The notes under the pieces were generated by a model that did no database searches, was not told the origin of the DNA, and saw nothing but the letters and a program-made list of their open reading frames with translations. Position numbers and translations under genes: made by a program. Of a stretch of DNA of 64,000 nt, positions 49,032 through 58,649 are shown piece after piece (position 1 is the first letter of the stretch; each line of letters opens with the position of its first letter). The DNA is from Sorghum bicolor (lineage: Eukaryota; Streptophyta; Magnoliopsida; Poales; Poaceae): assembly GCF_000003195.3 (NCBI RefSeq), contig NC_012877.2, positions 10,022,855 to 10,086,854 on the forward strand, read 5' to 3'.

Positions 49032-51819
49032 GACCGAGGAGGCTGTGTCAAGGATAATGAAATATTCTGAAGACATCGAGAAGGGCTCATTCACTCCTTC
49101 TAGAGAGAAGGACGAGCTTAGCCTTGGCTTGGGAAACCCCGAGCACCCAGGCCGTGTCAGGGGTTAGGGAAACATAAGACCTGGAAGGAAGGATTTCGAG
49201 AGGATGTGGAGATGTACAAGAAACATGGTAGAAACTGGGAGGAGAGTCTTGCCACCCTAGTGAAGACCCTAGTTGCCAAGGAACTACAGGAGCAAGGACT
49301 GTCTACTGAGCGACGGTCACAAATGGAGCCGCCTAGGGATTTGGTTCTAGTTGGTAGCCCTCCAAATGTTCAAAGCAGCCAAGGTTCCAATGCAGCCTCC
49401 GCCTCAGTCGATCACATACAGGTGCCAACTCGTTGCATCCTGTTGAGTCCCATCGGTAGGGGACAGGAGATGGCTGAGGTGGCAACGGGTCTGGCACATC
49501 CTCCAATTCCAGGCGACATCTGGCACCATAAACCGGTCCCGGCCGACTATAGTAAGGTTGAGGTGCATACCATGAATCCCGAGTACGCGAAGCATAAGAT
49601 TGAACACCCAACTAGCGAGGGGATTCGTGAGCTTGGACTACTCATGAAACAGTTCATCCTCTGGTACAAAAAGGATATTGTGTTGAATGTTTCCTCGCCA
49701 ACTCCAAGTGATGTACACCTGGAGAGAGTCCACCTTGAGGATGGAGAGGTGTATTCACCGTCTCATGAGGACCACTTGATGCATGAGAGGGTACCAGCTT
49801 CTCCAACCACTGGCGAGCAAGGGGTCGAGCTAGGGCATGATGAGACGCTACATGAGCCTTCTGTAGCTCGTGCGGAGCCAGAGCATGAGACGCCACATGT
49901 GCCTCAGAGCCCGCAACCTTCTACAGCTCGTGCCGAGCCAAAGCGTGACGAGACACCACATGTGCCTCATAGCCCAAAACCTTCTACAGCTCGTGTCGAG
50001 TCAGAGCATGACGAGACACCACATGTGCCTCCTAAGCCACAACCTTCTCCAGCTCGCCCCGAGCAAGGCCATGATGAGATGGCACAGACTTTTCAACAAG
50101 CACCGCCGACACATGAAGAACTACTCCCTCTAGTATGTGAAGCTCGTGAAAAGATCCCCATCATGATAAGGTCGATAGGGTCAAAATCTTTTGTGGATAT
50201 GAACGTCTCGGGTATGTACAAGTGGTATGCTCATGACCAGTTCAAGCCTGAGAACCAAGGCCCGAACAAATTTGCCAACAGGATGCCCACTGACACCTCA
50301 GACTACACAACGATAACAAAGTATCCAGATGTTGAAACCATCAAGTGGTCAAAGGATTGCCCGAAAGAATATGTAAAAGGCAAATGTTTCCTACCAAACC
50401 GGATCTTGTGTAAGATGCCATATGGAATGAGAAGGTTCCATGATTGGTACTACTTGCATGTTTCACGTACAGAACTAAATGTGTTGGAAGCAGTAATACC
50501 TGCTCGCACATTTGGAGGCCCTGCTTCGGGTATTGCCTTTGACTTCAGCGACATCCAATCATGCTTTCACCTTAGTTCAATGTCGATGAATCTGATTCGC
50601 ACTTGGTGCCTGTAAGTCCTCTTCCTCTTGATATGATCTGAAAGTAACCTAGTTGGATTTTGCTAAAACTAACTTACGTCATGATTTTTAGAATGCAAGC
50701 AAACTTTATGAAATCTACACGCTCAACGAAAGTAGGGTATGTAGACCCTATGCCTATAGCACAAATAAATTTTAATTACCCATCGAGATGGGAATTGGAT
50801 GCGCCACAGCTAGCTGCTGGAGGGACGTTGGCGGAGAAAGAAAAGATCCGTGCGGCCAAAATAAGAGAAGAGTCTCTTAAGGTTGCGGCGTGGATTGCCG
50901 TATGTTTAAAGAATCTCCAACACTTCGAAACAATATGGATTCCATACCACTTCAAGTAAGTTCGATTAATTGTATACTTAACGATTATTCGGTTTATCTT
51001 ATTTTGATGCAAAGGTACTTATGTGTTTATTTAAAATTATTGTAGCAATCACTGGATAGTCATAGGTGTCGATGTCGGGATGAACATGGCATGGATTTGT
51101 GATTCTGCAGATTTTGACCCTCACACATATAAAGACTTCATGTCAATTCTCATTACGTAAGCAAATTTGTAATCCTAGTAACCTTATATGATTCACTTTA
51201 ATATCGACTTTTGCATACTATAAGTCACATCGATTCTCATTCAAACAGGGCATTCAGGGCCTATGTCAAGAATCACAAAGGAAGGCATGATCCAGGTCTG
51301 GGGAGCCACTTGCGTTTCAAATCTCTATGTTCGGTAAGTGCGACTTAGTTTGGCATAAAATTACTAATTTTTTCAGTACTTATACTTGACACATCTCCAT
51401 TTGCAAATTGAAACAAAGTTTCCCAAGCAAAGGCCAGGGAGTCTGCATTGTGGATACTATGTATGTGCTTTCATCAGTAACACAAAAGGCTACAGGAGAC
51501 ACCCTGAGTTGGTAAGTTTGAATCTCTTAGTGGGTTGTAGTATGAAAACATAGTATTTCTCACTTAGCTTTGCAATCTCTTCTTTATACTAGACCTAAAC
51601 TTGTCTTTTACGATCTTATAGTGGAAAGAAGAAAAAGGACTAAAAAGGGATGTCTACAGGGATGATGACCTCTTAGAGATTGTCGGTGACCTTTGCAACT
51701 TTATAATGGACCATGTTGTTTATTACAAAGGTGATTACCATAACCCACAGTCCGACTTAGGTAGCAATCCTCTTTACCAGCACCTCCGTCAGTGGGATAG
51801 GCTATGTTTAGGTCGTTGA
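49032..51819 (+). pseudogene. Second CACTA gene: TnpA-position protein with a Ulp1-like protease fold
   Basis: The frame opens before 49035 and shifts by one base near 49162-49167. Exon 1 then runs to 50611. Five further exons have GT..AG borders: 50692-50955, 51046-51156, 51249-51333, 51419-51511 (an alternative acceptor lies near 51377) and 51622-51819, ending in TGA. The N-terminal block EHPGRVRG..KTWKEGF and MYKKHGR is typical of grass CACTA second genes. The middle holds proline-rich repeats of 'TARAEP..DETPHVPHSP' (49850-50090). The C-terminal exons carry NHWIVIGVDV, CDSADFDPH and GSLHCGYYVC, placed like the His, Asp and Cys of Ulp1/C48 proteases. In En/Spm the second protein binds the element ends; here that role is inferred. 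The early frameshift may disable it. Confidence 0.72.
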
Positions 51820-52069
51820 TTACATGTGAACTTGTTGGAATGGACTGTGATCGATTTGTATTAGTACTTGAAAAATTTCGGACTCTTTTGGATGGATTTG
51901 TAATGGACTTGGAAACATTTTGAACTTGAAATGTGTTGCGGTGTATAGGTATGGATATTTATATTGTGAATCTGTGATGCTGAGAATCTGATTATATATG
52001 TATATATGTATGTGGTGTTGTGCTGTGCTGTCAACTCGATTATTGTAATTTTTATTTTTTTCTGAAAAA
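51820..52069. other. CACTA spacer after the second gene
   Basis: No gene is seen; AT-rich, with short TATATGTA runs near 51993-52015. It probably serves as 3' untranslated region. Confidence 0.5.
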
Positions 52070-52378
52070 TAACTGTAGGGGCGGTTCTAGATTGAGCCGC
52101 CCTTGCAAATACAGACAATAGAGGCGGCTGAGACACAAGCCGCACTTACTAATGCTCACTATAAGGGCGGCTGGAAACACTAGCCGCTCTTACAGTGGTC
52201 ACTAGTAAGGGCGGTTGTTGTTTCCAACCGCCCTTACAGTGGGCCACTGTAAGGGCGGCTGGTGTTGAACCGCCCTTACAGTGATTTCCACTGTAAGAGC
52301 GTTTGCATAAGGGCGGCTGGGCCAGCCGCCCTTATAGAGCTTATTTAGCCGCCCTTACTATACGTGAGTGTAGTAGTG
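52070..52378. repeat. CACTA 3' subterminal and terminal repeats
   Basis: At least ten copies of ggcggNtNg and ccgcccttac in both orientations, many separated by ccactgtaag, form stacked hairpins. The array ends in acgtgagtgtagtagtg, the inverted form of the CACTAC terminus at 5441. Confidence 0.88.
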
Positions 52379-52477
52379 TTAGTAGAGCTCAGCTCTGAAG
52401 GAATAAGCAAATCAAATATGACATTCATACCATCTGAGCCTAGTTGTGGCTGTCCACAGCATGGCTCATGAGCCTCG

Positions 52478-53434
52478 CAGTGCCGGCCCTAAGGGTAGGG
52501 CACGGCGTGTGACGCCCGAGGGCCCAGGCGGGAGAGAGGCCCAAACCTATATATACAAACCCCCAGCTCTATAGTTTATTAGGCATCAGTAAACTAATAA
52601 GCGAGATATGGAACTGATTAACGATTAACCGGCCCAAGAAGACAATGTCAGCCTTTCTTTCCTAGTTTTCCTTTCCCACGGTCCTCGGGAAGAGAAGGAG
52701 GTGAGGAGCCGTGCCACACTCTAATCGCGACTACTGAGTTTGTGACGCGATGACGCACACACGCGGAACCAGCGAGCCATATGCCGCCATGGAGAGTTGG
52801 ACGCCGTAGAATGGCATGCCATGGCGACGATGATGCAGGGCTCCACGACGTCCATATATTGGTTCTTAATTACCTTCTTACAAATGCAACCGCCGATAAG
52901 TTATTTTAGTTTATGTGCAAGCCCTAGGTTTTTTTTTCTTTGTTCATTTTAGTCCAAATTAAATATTTATTTAGTATTGCTTTTTTAATCTACATTGTTC
53001 CTTGATAATTATCAGATATGTTAAATAAAAAAATACTCCTTCTATACCTATAAAGAAACTCGTTTAAGACCGCGACACGGTCTCCAAATTAAAGATTAAC
53101 TTTGACTCTTATTTTTATAAAAACTTTTATCAAAAAGTGGTATATGTATATTTTATAAAAATATTTTTCAAGATAAATCTATTCATATGGTTTTTATATT
53201 TTTAAACTCAACAACTTAAAAGTTATTCATAAGTTATTCATGATTTATATTATTTTGACCCAAACATTGTCCAAAACTATTTTCTTTATAGGTATAAAAA
53301 GAGTATATTGTTGACTTTGCTTTCGTTTGCAAGTAAAATTAACGTCTACATATTCTAAGATTTTATATGTGTATGGTCTAGAGACCGTCGCTATAAGTTC
53401 ACCGGAGGGCCTTCAAAATCCTATGCTGGCACCG
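52478..53434. mobile_element. Non-autonomous hAT-like element
   Basis: The left end CAGTGCCGGCCCT and right end ...GCTGGCACCG are near-inverted. The 8-bp flanks are GAGCCTCG (52470-52477) and GAGCCTGG (53435-53442), a hAT-length duplication with one change. The inside has no transposase and holds a later Stowaway-like insertion at 53036-53303. Confidence 0.7.
53036..53303. mobile_element. Stowaway-like MITE inside the hAT-like element
   Basis: The arms start CTCCTTCTATACCTATAAAG and end CTTTATAGGTATAAAAAGAG, inverted to each other. TA flanks both sides (53034-53035 and 53304-53305). AT-rich, 268 bp, no coding. Confidence 0.75.
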
Positions 53435-53442
53435 GAGCCTGG

Positions 53443-54214
53443 CCTCCCCACAGGTCAGAAATCAAACGCGCCCCACTGATGGAAGGGAGAATTAAGCAGC
53501 GGCTAGCTGCGGATCATCATCATCATATATGATATATGTATCATCAACAGTGGTATCGTGTACGTGGTCTAGCTGCTGTGCGCGAGTGATGCTAGAGCTA
53601 GCCGATGCGTACGACGTTGCAGCAGCCAGCAGCCAGTAGCTAGCTAGCAGCTGCAGTGCATGATGTGATCGCCGAGCCACCCCCATCCGGTCCTTGATCC
53701 GGCCATCAAAGTGCATGGCAGACGAGGGTGGTGATGGGCATGCAGCCGGGCACGCAGGCCATGTCATCCAGCACCAGCGCTAGCTAGGCCGAGAGGAGGA
53801 GAGGCGTAGTGGTGGTTGATTGCAGCTAGCAGTGGATCGATGGGAGGAGAAAGCGAGCGGATGCGTAGCACCGAAGTGGGCGTCTGGTTCGGGGAAGGCT
53901 TGTGGCGCGGGATCAGGTGCTGCCCTCCCAAACTCGGCAACTCGACATCGACCATACTGTGCCTGCCTGCTGGCCTGGCCGCCCATACTGTTGTACCACC
54001 CTCTGGCCTCTCTCTCTCTCTCTCTAGAGCTTATCATCACAGAACCAAAAAAAAAAATCTTTTGATATCTTTCATTCCTCTCTCTCAGTCTATATCCTCC
54101 ACCCTGATCCATCAAGTGACAGTAATGTGACCTTCCACTACTCCAAATGCTAACGGAATAGTAGGTGCCGTGTGGCTAATAAGCATGTACATACTGCTAT
54201 GCATTGCTTATATA
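53443..54214. other. Intergenic spacer
   Basis: This is moderately GC-rich with CAGC/GCTAG-rich runs and a short CT run (54007-54026). Open frames on the minus strand (53492-53767 and 53780-54115) are low-complexity and show no domain. Nothing further can be supported. Confidence 0.5.
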
Positions 54215-55113
54215 GGCCTTGTTTAGTTTGCAAAAATTTTCAAGATTCCCATCACATCGAATCTTTGGTCGTATGCATGGAGCATTAAATATAGACGAAA
54301 ATAAAAATAAGAACTGCTCCGGTACTTCCTTTTCTAAAAATGACACGAATCTCAAAGCAGCCAATTAAAAAATTAATTATTTCTATTTGATTTATTTATT
54401 GGGTCACGATTGGTCTTAGCCTATTCTGAGCCTAGCATATCCGCTGCTCAATTAATTCGTCACGAGCAGCAGCGGCTAGCAGATGGTCTCTACTCCTCCC
54501 CGTCCTCCCCCGGCCCGATCCCATGTATCATCGTGCTGCAGCAAGGAGCTCCGCGCTCTTGATGGGGCTCTCACTGCACACTCATCGATCTCGACGCCGG
54601 CTACCTCCAGCGCCAGTGCCATGATGTGCGGCGGGAACGCCACGGCCATGGTACGTGAGTGAGTTCTTGTGATGGATTGCGGGTGGCGCGCTCTAGAACC
54701 CCGGTTGGTGGCCTGGTGTCTTCTTTTTCAACGACGACGGCGAAATGGGGTCAGTAGAAGTCATGGAGGACTGGAGGAGTAGAGAGCATCCACCAGCTGC
54801 TGCTGCTCGCGACGCCGTCTTCAACGAATTAACGAAGCACAGGATGGGCTGGGCTAGGAACTGGGTTGGACAGGCTAAGCCCAACCGTGACCCAGGCAAC
54901 AAGTCAATTAGGAAATAATTAATTTCTTTAATTGGATGCTTTGAGATTTGTGTTATTTTTGGAACAAGGAGTACCGGAGCAATTCCCAATAAAAATTAAC
55001 TGTACTGTTTAATTACCTGTAATTTGTGAGATGAATCTTTTGAGCCTAGTTACTCCGTGATTGGACAATGTTTGTCTACCCAAAAACAAAAAATTTGCGA
55101 ACTAAACAAGGCC
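54215..55113. mobile_element. Tourist-like MITE split by another element
   Basis: The ends are GGCCTTGTTTAG and CTAAACAAGGCC. The first and last stretches match the MITEs at 60324 and 61679 (for example tcacatcgaatcttt, aatcttttgagcctagtta). The usual length is about 240 bp; the extra 660 bp is the insertion at 54311-54987. Flanks ATA and TAA fit a diverged TWA duplication of the PIF/Harbinger type. Confidence 0.75.
54311..54987. mobile_element. Long-TIR element nested in the Tourist-like MITE
   Basis: About 70 bases at 54316-54385 beginning GCTCCGGTACT recur inverted at 54905-54980 with about 85 percent identity by eye. The inside is GC-rich (54440-54890), unlike the MITE around it, and contains a coding-like run ending in ATGATGTGCGGCGGGAAC near 54620 followed by a donor-like tacgtgagt. 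It may be a captured gene fragment; the source is not recognised. Confidence 0.6.
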
Positions 55114-55369
55114 TAAAGCGCAAGTACGGATTTTAGTGTTCAAACTAATATTTGTAGCTATATAAACACAACACTAGCTAGAATAATGCATTATCGTACC
55201 AAGCAATGCAATATTGTCCCTCCCTACTGTAAACATCATCATTCTTAACCAATCAAAATGAATCATGCATAAAAAATAATGCTCCCGATCAGGCAAGAGG
55301 AATTTATAAATTAGGACAGGGAGATGATGTTTGAAACAAAAAAATTAACAGAGGTATTATTTTAATTTA

Positions 55370-55524
55370 CTCCTTTTGATCTCAAAATAATTCAATTTCT
55401 AGAGTTGTACTAAGTCAAATTATTTAAAGCTTTACCAAATTTTTAGAAAAGTGCAAGTCGGTCAAATCTGAGATAGTTTGACTTTGGATGATTTTAGAAA
55501 TTGATTTTTTTTGGGATCAAGGGA
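55370..55524. mobile_element. Small Stowaway-like MITE
   Basis: The left arm reads ctccttttgatctcaaaata and the right arm ttttttttgggatcaaggga, inverted with changes; inner parts also pair (aatttctag and agaaattg). TA precedes the left arm. Non-coding. Confidence 0.55.
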
Positions 55525-55576
55525 TGCATGCATCAAAAGAGTGTTATAGACACAAAGTCGAACTAGCTCCAAGCTA

Positions 55577-55856
55577 CTTCTCTTTGTTCCAAATTATAGT
55601 AGACATAAAATTTGTCCTAAGTCAGACTTCTATATATAATAAATTTGATCAAGTTCTTAGAAAAAACATATTGACACGTTTAAGTTCGATAAAATAGAAT
55701 ATCAAAACATATTTCATAGTGGTTTATTTACTAAAACTAGTTTGATATTGTAGATGATGTTGTATATTTTAATATAAACTTAGTCAAAGTTGGAGGAGTT
55801 TGACTTAGTACACAACCAAATTAAAGTAAACTATAATTTCCAACAGGTAGAGGGGG
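55577..55856. mobile_element. Stowaway-like MITE
   Basis: The left arm cttctctttgttccaaatta and the right arm ctataatttccaacaggtag are diverged inverted copies. TA flanks both sides (55575-55576 and 55857-55858). Length 280 bp, no coding. Confidence 0.6.
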
Positions 55857-55991
55857 TAACTTAATTTCAACAACCATGAATGCTTGAAGCATAATGAGCA
55901 TGGGTGGAAATGTTCTCCTCAATGTCTCGTCCTGGCCACCAGCATTAGCACAAGAGCAGCAAGCAGGGGCAGTCAAATCTGTGCATCAGAA

Positions 55992-56150
55992 GTGGAGTGT
56001 AGGATAGAGAAGCAACAGGAAGGTATAGATGTTGCATGCAAGAACTGCATCTGATATGAGAGTAATGAGTAGCAAGAGGATTTGCATTGCATATGCTTGC
56101 ATGTGTGACATCTATACCTTCCTGTTGCTTCTCTGTCCTACACTCTCCAT
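55992..56150 (+). repeat. Long hairpin, possible small-RNA precursor
   Basis: Bases 55997-56032 and 56108-56143 are inverted copies 36 bases long with one difference. If the plus strand is transcribed the difference is a G-U pair, so the stem is fully paired. Pairing resumes towards the 75-base loop (catgcaag) and outwards after a two-base bulge. Weaker complementarity reaches about 55935 and 56230 (gcaagcagNNNc against gctgcttgc). The size and near-perfect stem fit a young MIR gene or an inverted duplication. I do not recognise a known plant miRNA in it. Confidence 0.6.
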
Positions 56151-56930
56151 GTTTTATTTTGCAGCTCATCCTCATAAAGATGAGAGGGGCTGCTTGCTTC
56201 TCTGCTGATGTACCAGTGCTCTTCATGCATGCATGTGAAATAGCAGGCAATTGGGACTTGGAAGACTACACCATACATACATGCCAATACATCATACATA
56301 TCATGGATACATGTAACAGAATAAAACTCATCATCATGGCTTCTCATATGTGCAATTGTGCATACCTTACATACACACACATGCCATACATGCACACACA
56401 TGCCAAAGGATACAAACAAAAAGTACTAGTAGTGTAGTACATATGCTACAGGGTTGTATAGTTTTCAGTGTACGTATATATGTTTCAGATGCATCAGCAC
56501 CTTTTTATTTATACCACCAATAAGGAAACTACAAATCTGCCTGTTAAACTCAGCAAGTTCTTCCCACGATCATATATTTAAATTTGACCATATATATACG
56601 GCTGATTATATATATCATACCACTAGTTAGTTAGCTAGCTAGTTATAATTGTTGCCTCTATCTATGCTGATGAGAAGATGCATGTTTATATATGTAATAA
56701 CAGCGCGTACATGTGATAACAACGGGAATAACAAGCATCCATCCATCTAAACTTGCTTCTTGTACATTTTGGCACTAACACTACTGGAATCACCATGCAT
56801 CACATCCATAACCAAAACGCAAATAAACTGCAGATTTTTGGCAAGAAAATGATACAGCAAATTAAGCCGGATTTTGCTGCACTAAATTTATACATACAGC
56901 GACCGGAACGGAACCGGCCGGGTTTCTTAT

Positions 56931-56977
<47 letters not shown>

Positions 56978-57162
56978 TGCAGTTGCACTGCACACATTAC
57001 CAGTTCTTGGAGACACAAAACACACAGAGAGAGAAAAAGCAGAGGCCATAAACAAAAATGCTTTAAGAATATATGTAAAGATGTCTAAATGGCTATATAT
57101 GGTTAAGCAAGATAGCAGGCGCTGGTCATCAGTGGTATTGGCCTTTTGCCCTTGCTGTGCTG

Positions 57163-57168
<6 letters not shown>
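56151..57168. other. Upstream region of the MADS gene
   Basis: AT-rich non-coding DNA with short runs of catacatacac and tatata. No gene is seen. It includes the TA array at 56937-56971 and should contain distal promoter elements of the MADS gene. Confidence 0.55.
56937..56971. repeat. TA microsatellite
   Basis: About 17 TA units, flanked by cagttta and tgtaaactg, which extend the palindrome. Confidence 0.9.

Positions 57169-57220
<52 letters not shown>
57169..57220. repeat. CT microsatellite near the MADS gene transcription start
   Basis: An uninterrupted run of 26 CT units. On the other strand it is (GA)26, a GAGA-type site. In Arabidopsis the D-class gene STK is bound through GA-rich motifs by BPC proteins; the same use here is inferred. 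Confidence 0.9.
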
Positions 57221-57222
<2 letters not shown>

Positions 57223-57464
57223 GCTCATCTCCTCTTTTTCTCTCCTGCTGCAGCCTTGCTTCTGATCCCATCCCACTCTCCCACCCTTCCTTTCCGTTGC
57301 GCGCATTGCCTGGCCTGGCCGGCCTGCTATTAAGCCAACTTTACCCCCCTCACGCTGGCTGGAGAACGCAGAAGAGAGGAGGGATCGGAGGAACCAAACT
57401 AGGAGTAGAGTCCCCTTTCCTAGCTTGCTTGCAAGTCCAAGAAACTAGCAGAGAGAGGAACAAG

Positions 57465-58635
57465 GTAGAGTAGTATCGCTTTTCCCTTCTAGGTTATCTC
57501 TTTACATGCTAAAAAATTCCAGCCGTATTTCTTTCTGCATCAGTTCTGTCTGTGATACATCGATCTTGTGATCCGGTATGTAGTTTCAGCTAGCCAGCCG
57601 ATCGATCTCGAGTCGTTTGTACTTTCTCCCTTTGAGGAAAGAACTCCCCCCTTTTCTGTGCTTCGAGTTCTTGGAAGGAAAACCATGCCGTCGGCTTCTC
57701 CTAGTTGGATGATGCTTCTTTGTTTATTTACACTTGATTTCCGTTTTTTCCTGCTTTCTATATGTATGTATAGTATCTTCTGGGGCTGTCTTTCCCTGCG
57801 TTACTAAGCTTTGCAAAGGTTTCAACTTTTTGCTTCTGTGATGAGATTTCTCCTCCCAGCAGCACGGCTTGACTAGATCTTTGATCTTTTATACATGGGG
57901 GAGGAAAAAAAAAGGCAATACGCTATATATGCAGTTGCAGCACACACATATATCCAGCTCCCGGCTGCTTCTTGCTTTTGTGATGATAATTCAACTTGCC
58001 CTGATTATATTCTTGCCTACCTAGAATTGTCTAAAGTTTGTTTGCTAGATTTTGTTGCTTCTTTTCGCATCTGATCCTTTATCTTCTTCTGAGCGATCCA
58101 CGAGTTCTTCCAGTTGAAAGAACTGGGTGAAGATGAGCTTTCTCTTCAAGGAAAGGAAAAAGAAGCAGCTCCTTGTTATTGTCCATCTCATTACTCATTT
58201 GTCCTTGTTTCGTGTTTTTTTAGCTTCTTTTCCCCATCTATGTTTCGCGCCGATCCGAAAGAACCAACTCGTAGATCTTGTGTTCTTGTGGCTCTGGTTT
58301 CGTTTACATGATCGTCTTGCCCAGCATCGATCTGTGTTCTTTTCCGGGCCGAGAGAAACTTTAACTGATCGAGCCTGCCAGGCATCGATCTGTCCAGTCG
58401 TGAGTTCGTCTGTCAAATCATGGAAAAATTTGTGCGTATATTCTCTTCTGTCATTTCTGTCGCCTCGGGCGGATTAATTCTTGAATCAATCCGTGTTCTC
58501 CTTTTTCCCTTTGCACCCCATGAAATTGTTTGCCAGTGTACTACTGTGGCTAGATCTATCAAGCTGCTCTAGTTCGTCGGTCCCTTGAATTCTCTTTGCT
58601 CTCATGAGAAAAAACTTGCTGGCTGCTGCTTTCAG
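57465..58635 (+). other. Probable intron in the 5' untranslated region of the MADS gene
   Basis: A donor AAG|GTAGAG at 57465 and an acceptor tgctttcag ending at 58635 fit a leader intron placed 14 bases before the ATG. AGAMOUS-clade genes commonly have such an intron. The non-coding first exon would lie at roughly 57360-57464, after a weak TATA-like ctattaag (57327-57334). Only the acceptor position is well supported; cDNA is needed for the donor and start site. Confidence 0.5.
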
Positions 58636-58649
58636 CTGCGATCTCCAGC

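Larger units (their letters stand above)
5441..52378 (+). mobile_element. CACTA (En/Spm) transposon carrying nested retrotransposons
   Basis: The left terminus begins CACTACGTG at 5441 and the right terminus ends in GTAGTG at 52378. Both are flanked by TTA (5438-5440 and 52379-52381), the 3-bp duplication of the superfamily. Both ends carry many copies of a gcggtt/ccgcccttacagtgg subterminal repeat. Inside are a TnpD-type transposase gene (6775-9804, 24331-24779, 48104-48180) and a second gene (49032-51819), both on the plus strand. Removing the two direct LTR insertions and one copy of each duplication leaves 9,078 bp, a normal autonomous size. TnpD carries a stop codon and a probable frameshift, so the copy is dead. 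Confidence 0.93.

Noticed and set aside
53870..53930. Resemblance to miR166-type star sequence (gtctggttcggggaa)
   Set aside because: The mature-strand sequence and a foldback partner are missing nearby.
53492..54115. Minus-strand ORFs upstream of the MADS gene
   Set aside because: Low-complexity alanine/serine-rich products without domains; no splice or promoter context.
57081..57473. 130-residue ORF with a serine-leucine run
   Set aside because: It translates the CT microsatellite and has no domain; it lies in the MADS promoter and leader.
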